The position numbers and the translations under genes are program-made. A stretch of DNA of 11,389 bases, from assembly GCA_019693395.1 (NCBI GenBank), contig JAAMXP010002183.1:376-11764 (forward strand), in the 5' to 3' direction. Source of the DNA: Ettlia oleoabundans. Lineage: Eukaryota; Chlorophyta; Chlorophyceae; Chlamydomonadales. Positions 7,801 through 11,389 of the stretch are shown here, piece after piece; position 1 is the stretch's first letter; each line of letters opens with the position of its first letter. A model generated the notes under the pieces. It was not told where the DNA came from and did not search any database. It was given only the letters and a program-made list of their open reading frames with translations.

Positions 7801-10800
7801 AGCGGCAGCAGCTGCTGCTGCAGCGAGAACGGCCGAAGAGGCTGCTTCCAAGTCAGGACTGCCGGCGGCGTTAGCAGCAGCCATGGCAGCAGCAGCCGCA
7901 GCGGCTGCTGCGCAGGCAGCAGCCAGCAGCAAGGCTGGTGCTGACGAGACGGCAGGTTCTGCTGCCAAAGTGGCGGAGCAGGCAGCGTCGGAGCTGACAA
8001 CAGCGGGTGATGCTGCCGCTGTTGCCAGGGCAGCAGAGGCTGCTGCGGCGGCGGCAGCAGCAGCCCAGGCTGCTGCCCAAGAGGCCGGCACCAGCACTGC
8101 AGCCGAGGCAGCTGCCCAAGCGGCACAGGCTGCGGATCGGGGCGCAGCAGCTGTGGCGGCTGTGTGTGCCGCCAGCAGGTCCGCCGAACAGGTGGCTGAG
8201 CTGGCCACAAAAGCAACCACGGCAGACAGCTGTGCAGCTGCTCTGGAGGCAGCACAGGAAGCGTTGGCTGCTGCCCAGGTTGCTGAGAGACAGGCGGCTC
8301 AATCTGGTGAGTAGATGCAAGTTTTGTGCAGTTTTCTGTGCAATTGAGTTACAGTATGCATGTACCTTGGGATTAGGCATTTATTTCAACCTTGTTGCCG
8401 CTAAAGTGCAACTGAGTCTGTTTTTTCCCAGCCCCTAGCCCACCCACCTTCCCTTATGACCGCGTGCTTTTTGCAGGATTGCCCGCTGCTATTGCGGCTG
8501 CTGCTTCAGCAGTCCAGAATGCCACGGCTGCTCAGACGGCGGCAACTGGAAAGGCTGCAGCGGAGGAGGAAGCCCAGGGTGAAACCGGCAAAGCAGAGCA
8601 AGCAGCAGCTTCCGCTGCCGCTGCAGACAATCTGGGAGCAGCAGCAGAGGCTGCTGAGGCCGCTGCGACGGCGGCCACAGCAGCCAGCGCTGCTGCTGAG
8701 GCGGCAGGCACAGCAGCAGCAGCGGAGGCTAGTCGTGTTGCTTCTGAGCGGGCTGTGGAGGCGCAAGGTGCTGTCGCCGCCAAGGCAGTTGCTGAAGAGG
8801 AGGCTTCGGCAGCTGCTGAGCAGGCAATTGCTGCTGTTGCTAGCCTAGCAGCTGCCAGTGACATGCATGCAGCGATGGAAAAAGTTAAGGCAGCGGTGGC
8901 TGCTGCTGAGGCCGCCCAACAGGCCGCAGAGCGGGCTGGCACCCAGGCGGCCATGGCAGCGGCTGACAAGGCTGTTCAGCATGTGACGGCAGCGAAGCAG
9001 GCAGCTGCCGCCAAGAAGACCGCAGAGGAAGAGGCTTCGGCAGCTGCTGAGCAGGCACATGCTGCAGCTGCCAGCGTAGCAGCTGTCAATGACATGCAGG
9101 AAGCCATACAACTGGTTGAGGCTGCAGAGAAGGCTGGTGAGGCAGCCCTGCAGGCCGCAGAGCGGGCAGGCACTCAGGCGGCTTTGACAGCAGCGGAGCA
9201 GGCAGCTACGCATGTCGCGGTGGTGAAGCAAGTAGTTGGAGCAAAGGAGGTAGCACAGCAAGAGGCGGCAGCTGCAGCGGCCAAGGCAGAAGCAGCAGTG
9301 GCTGCTGCCGTTGGTGCGGAACAGGCGGCAGAGCGGGCGGGCACTGTTGTTGCAGGTCACGCAGCAGTGCGGGCAGCAGAGGCAGCCAAGGCGGTGCAGC
9401 AAGCGGCGGCTGCCAGGTCTGCCGCCCAGCAAGATGCCTCTCAATCTGCTGCCTCCGCCCAGCAGGCCGCAGCAGCCGCCATGTCCGCCCCAGATGTGGA
9501 TGCTGCCACCGCTGCCGCAGAAGCAGCCGCTGCCGCTGCTGCCCAGCAGGCTGCCAAGCAGGCGGGCACCGCAGAGGCTGAGCTGGCTGCCAGCCAGGCC
9601 AGCGAGCAGGCAACCGTGGCACAGAAGGCAGCAACTGTCATTGCAGACCGGCAGGCTGCACTTGACGCCGCACAACGTGCTGTCCAGCTAGTCAGCGCTG
9701 CTGCCACTGGCGCTGAGCTGGTGGCAGCACAGCAGGCAGCTGACGAGGCCTGGCAGTTGGAGGAGGCATTTGAAGCAGCTGCCAAGGCACTGGGTAGGTG
9801 GTTGCACCTTGCTTCGTTCCGTAACAGTTTATTCCACTCACTACCGGTCAGAATAGTGCTGGTTGCCCCTTGGGGTTGCATCGGTTGAATACCCGCTTCT
9901 GCTTTCTGTGTTTGTGCAGTCTTCGAGCCGGGATTACAACTCCACCTCAACATTGCTTGCTTTAGTAACTAGATTTGTGTTTATTGCCCCTCTGCGTTAC
10001 AGGTGTGTCAGCGCAGCCTGCGCCAAGCGCCCGGGCTGCACAGGAGGCAGCAGCCGCCAAGGCAGAGGCACTGGGTGCTGCCACTGAGGCAGCTGATACT
10101 GCCCGAAAAGCAGCAGAGGAGGCTTCGGCGGCAGACTCCTCCACGGTTGCCCTGAAGGCAGCCGAGTCAGCAAAGGGTGCCGCTCGTGCTGCAGCTGACG
10201 CAGCTGCACAGTGTGGGATGTTCGAAGCCCAGCAGGCAGCAGCCGCTGCCGCAGTAGCAGCCGCTGCAGCCGAGGGTGCAGCGAGCGCTACCAAGCAACA
10301 TGAGGCTGCACAGAAGGCAGCAATGGAGGAAAGCAATGCAGCAGCAGCGGCAGCAGCAGCGGCGGCGGCATCAGCAGCTGATGCCATGCCAGTCGTTGAA
10401 GGTGCTGACAAGGTAGACTCGGGCAGCACAGTTGAGGAGTTCACCGTGGCTCAGCGTGCCCAAGGCCCTATTGCGGCCCCTGCCGACGGTGAGCTGCCAT
10501 GCTGTGCGTTGTGTCCTCCTGTGATGGACGCAGGTGTAGCCGTGTGTGCATGAAGTCGATGACTACTATGCTACTTCCTACGTTCCCTAACGCTAGTGGG
10601 TGCTTTTCACTAAGTGCTGTGTTGTGTTGAACCGCCATCGATTCAATCCTAATATCACCGCTGATGTTGTGCCCCCCCTGCAGCCGCCACCGGCGAGGTT
10701 GCACCAGCGGTTGCGGCAGTTGTGGCCGTGGGTGCCGCCGGAGCTGCCCTTGCCGCTTCCACCCAGGGTGGCAGCGGCAGCCAGGTCAGCGAGGGTGCCA

Positions 10801-11321
10801 GGGTGGCACCTGCCCCCTCCTCTTTGCCTGGCGCTCAGCCAGCTGCCAACCAATCACCTCCTGCTGAACCAGCCATCCCACCTGCTGCCCAGTCACCTGC
10901 CGCTGAATCATCTGCTGCTTCTAATCCAGCGAGCATACAAACAGTTCCAGCTGAGCCCGCCAGCCGCAGCCCGGCAACTGGTTTGCTGAGCAGTAGGAAG
11001 TCTGGCGGCAGCCTGTTCACTCGCATGTTCAGCACCAAGTCCTCCAAGCAGCGACGGGCGGAAGAGGCAGCTGCCGCTGCTGCTGCTCCGGCGACAGTGG
11101 CAGGCGCCACCGTTGCATCGTCTGCAGCAGCAACCAAGGCAGCAGCAGCCGCTGTACCTCCTGCAGCGGAAGGTGACGCAGCAGGGGCAGGAGCATTTGC
11201 ATTGCCTGCTAGCCCTGTTGCTGGCTTGGCCAGTGGCGGACAGCTGCAGCAGCAGCAGCTGCCAGGCCTCACAGAGGAGATGCAGCGGCTGCAGCTGCAG
11301 GAACCAGCGCTGAGTGACGAG
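1888..11321 (+). CDS. Large EF-hand protein with Ala-rich 77-residue repeats (14 exons, 3' end off window)
   Basis: I do not recognise this protein by name. Exons: 1888-1956, 2161-2241, 2389-2463, 2606-2737, 2950-3237, 3423-4059, 4248-4577, 4774-4922, 5176-6007, 6206-7159, 7398-8306, 8477-9793, 10003-10488 and 10684-11321, total 6,897 nt or 2,299 codons. Every junction is GT-AG and phase-consistent: phase 0 for introns 1-5 and 8, phase 1 for introns 6, 7 and 9-13. Intron sizes are uniform (142-253 nt). The start has a good context (caccATGG), with an in-frame stop upstream. Residue layout: EF-hand 6-34; KRQR nuclear-signal-like patch 111-114; four VFDxLx(S/T)P motifs 135-347; predicted globular segment about 515-607; Ala-rich modules about 723-2070; bracketing VEEFTVAQRA motifs; Pro/Ser-rich tail from about 2112 with a basic patch. 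There is no signal peptide, because the EF-hand starts at residue 6, so a cytosolic, cytoskeletal or flagellar place is more likely than secretion. The last exon ends phase 0 at GAG|gtgtgt or reads on past the window. A structural or scaffold role is inference. Exon 7's donor and the globular segment are the least certain parts. Confidence 0.8.
1903..2463 (+). other. N-terminal EF-hand with canonical Ca2+ loop, plus degenerate second EF-hand-like half
   Basis: Residues 14-25 form a canonical 12-residue loop, DKNRDGGLDEAE: Asp at 1, Asn at 3, Asp at 5, Gly at 6, Leu at 8, Asp at 9 and Glu at 12. Helices VQAVFEAT and VAWLVRAVN flank it. Intron 1 cuts the loop between positions 10 and 11. Exons 2-3 continue with a helical stretch (LDEATLGLIVEE, VWAAF, GLTVAGLQQLY) that has the hydrophobic spacing of a second EF-hand but lacks the acidic ligands. 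Calcium binding by the first loop is expected from the residues; the second half would be structural only. Confidence 0.8.
2995..3818 (+). repeat. Four copies of a VFDxLx(S/T)P short linear motif
   Basis: The copies are VFDDLRSP (2995-3018, residues 135-142), VFDFLATP (3181-3204, residues 197-204), VFDNLVTP (3531-3554, residues 252-259) and VFDFLQTP (3795-3818, residues 340-347). The last three are preceded by SD and the first by LH. They lie in otherwise low-complexity Ala/Ser/Pro/Gly sequence across exons 5 and 6. The ending (S/T)P fits a proline-directed kinase site. The even form in disordered sequence points to docking motifs for a partner; the partner is unknown. Confidence 0.85.
4511..5235 (+). 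other. Predicted small alpha/beta globular segment across exons 7-9
   Basis: This is the only stretch between the motif region and the repeats with balanced composition and alternating hydrophobic patterns. It has a helix (RQLLQAFECAL), a strand-like VASMVPV, a strand SLLVTVATTL, a helix EEAQYVALVLQND, and a final strand FGDISLVAVSAA. The order helix-strand-strand-helix-strand recalls SEA/ferredoxin-like folds, but no diagnostic residue proves it. Two donors in the same phase exist at the end of exon 7 (4560 and 4578), so six residues (GDETIF) are uncertain. Could also be an unrelated alpha/beta fold. Confidence 0.35.
5410..5439 (+). repeat. VEEFTVAQRA motif, copy 1 (before repeat array)
   Basis: The codons read VEEFTVAQRA just upstream of the first Ala-rich module in exon 9. 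The same ten residues recur after the array at 10431-10460 with several synonymous third-base differences, so the peptide is conserved while the DNA has drifted. Confidence 0.9.
5581..10214 (+). repeat. Array of about 17 Ala-rich helical modules (~77 aa), Gly-punctuated, with phase-1 introns at the Gly
   Basis: Each module starts with a Gly (Thr once) in a context such as AGT, SGL or AGL. First bases of these codons: 5581, 5779, 6007 (split), 6472, 6697, 6931, 7159 (split), 7637, 7856, 8087, 8306 (split), 8707, 8938, 9169, 9340, 9565, 9793 (split), 10215. Module lengths are 66, 76 | 89, 75, 78, 76 | 80, 73, 77, 73 | 77, 77, 77, 57, 75, 76 | 71. In the best copies positions 3-49 are uninterrupted helix-forming sequence, residues 50-52 form a break (ND, DN, DD, GD), and 53-75 are a second helix. 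Alanine makes up 45 of 77 residues in the module at 7856-8086. Pro and aromatic residues are rare. A coiled-coil or helical-bundle rod is likely; an ice-binding or disordered stress-protein role cannot be excluded. Confidence 0.85.
8707..9339 (+). repeat. 231-bp tandem duplication, two full copies and one shortened copy
   Basis: Copies at 8707-8937 and 8938-9168 are each 231 bp, followed by a 171-bp copy at 9169-9339. A 27-bp block at 8800-8826 recurs unchanged at 9031-9057, exactly 231 bp later. The block starting at 8921 recurs at 9152, again 231 bp later. Shared peptides include EEEASAAAEQA and QAAERAGTQAA. The 171-bp copy lacks 20 residues. These are the most alike modules of the array and so probably the youngest. 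Confidence 0.85.
10431..10460 (+). repeat. VEEFTVAQRA motif, copy 2 (after repeat array)
   Basis: Ten residues identical to the copy at 5410-5439, here in exon 13 after the last module. Both copies are preceded by a short polar stretch containing Asp and Val. Together they bracket the array. Confidence 0.9.
10684..11321 (+). other. C-terminal tail: hydrophobic stretch, Pro/Ser-rich linker, basic patch, Gln-rich segment
   Basis: Exon 14 opens with about 20 small hydrophobic residues (about residues 2092-2111, Val/Ala/Gly), which could be a weak membrane segment or just more Ala-rich sequence. A linker rich in SPAE and SPPAEP follows. Then comes a Ser/Lys/Arg patch (SSRKSGG, FTRMFSTKSSKQRR, about 10991-11060) suited to binding acidic partners, membrane or phosphorylation. 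Another Ala-rich stretch and QLQQQQ ending in TEEMQRLQLQ close the exon. A stop codon is not seen. Confidence 0.6.
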
Positions 11322-11389
11322 GTGTGTGGGGTGTGGTGGGGTGTGTGTAGTGCTTGTTGGTTTCTGTGGATGTGTGGGTGTTGTTTTGG
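11322..11389 (+). other. Probable start of intron 14, G/T-rich
   Basis: GTGTGTG follows GAC GAG at a phase-0 junction, and composition changes abruptly from CAG/GCN codons to G/T-rich sequence. No in-frame stop occurs before the window ends, so read-through coding cannot be strictly excluded. The G/T bias and loss of codon pattern favour an intron. Confidence 0.55.

Noticed and set aside
7378..8220. Long antisense ORF, Ala/Ser-rich, 280 codons
   Set aside because: It is the complement of GCN/GCA-rich exon 11. Ala and Ala-like codons read backwards as GC-rich codons without stops, so long mirror ORFs are expected. The same applies to 6738-7130, 8845-9675, 9441-9953 and 10835-11272.
5581..10214. 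Array read as a CRISPR or minisatellite of non-coding type
   Set aside because: The periodicity is kept at protein level with open frame and phase-matched introns, and most module copies are diverged in DNA, so it is a coding repeat.
5581..10214. Type I antifreeze or LEA protein
   Set aside because: Ala-rich helices resemble these by composition, but there is no regular 11-residue Thr-x10 pattern and no LEA signature, so I do not assign either.

Overview
The window looks like nuclear DNA from a green alga (Chlorophyta), probably Chlorophyceae or Trebouxiophyceae. Coding sequence is GC-rich, strongly favours Ala GCN and Gln CAG codons, and is broken by many short GT-AG introns of about 140-470 nt. 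No species is assigned. There are no RNA genes, mobile elements, CRISPR arrays or bacterial signals. Two protein genes diverge from a shared intergenic region of about 307 bp (1581-1887). Both run off the window at their 3' ends.

Left, minus strand (71-1580, continuing past base 1): the 5' part of a DNA excision-repair gene of the ERCC1/RAD10 family. Three exons can be joined in phase. A long Gln/Pro-rich N-terminal region of 239 residues precedes the start of the conserved ERCC1 central domain.

Right, plus strand (1888-11321, continuing past the right edge): one large gene that I reconstruct as 14 exons whose splice phases all agree, giving 2,299 codons so far. In order the product has: an N-terminal EF-hand with a complete calcium loop; a low-complexity region with four copies of a VFDxLx(S/T)P motif; a small predicted globular segment; and about 1,500 residues of Ala-rich helical repeats. 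This array is bracketed by two copies of a VEEFTVAQRA motif. After it come a Pro/Ser/Ala-rich tail, a basic patch and a Gln-rich segment. I do not recognise the protein by name.

The main discovery candidate is the repeat array. It is built from modules of about 77 residues, each opening with a Gly in an (A/S)G(L/T) context. Where an intron falls in the array it splits that Gly codon after its first base (phase 1). Four introns bound modules directly and a fifth sits where the last full module of exon 12 ends. Exons therefore hold 4, 4 and 6 whole modules, and skipping any of exons 10-13 keeps the frame. This looks like a rod or spacer that grew by exon and intra-exon duplication. Nothing in the sequence links the two genes functionally beyond their divergent arrangement.
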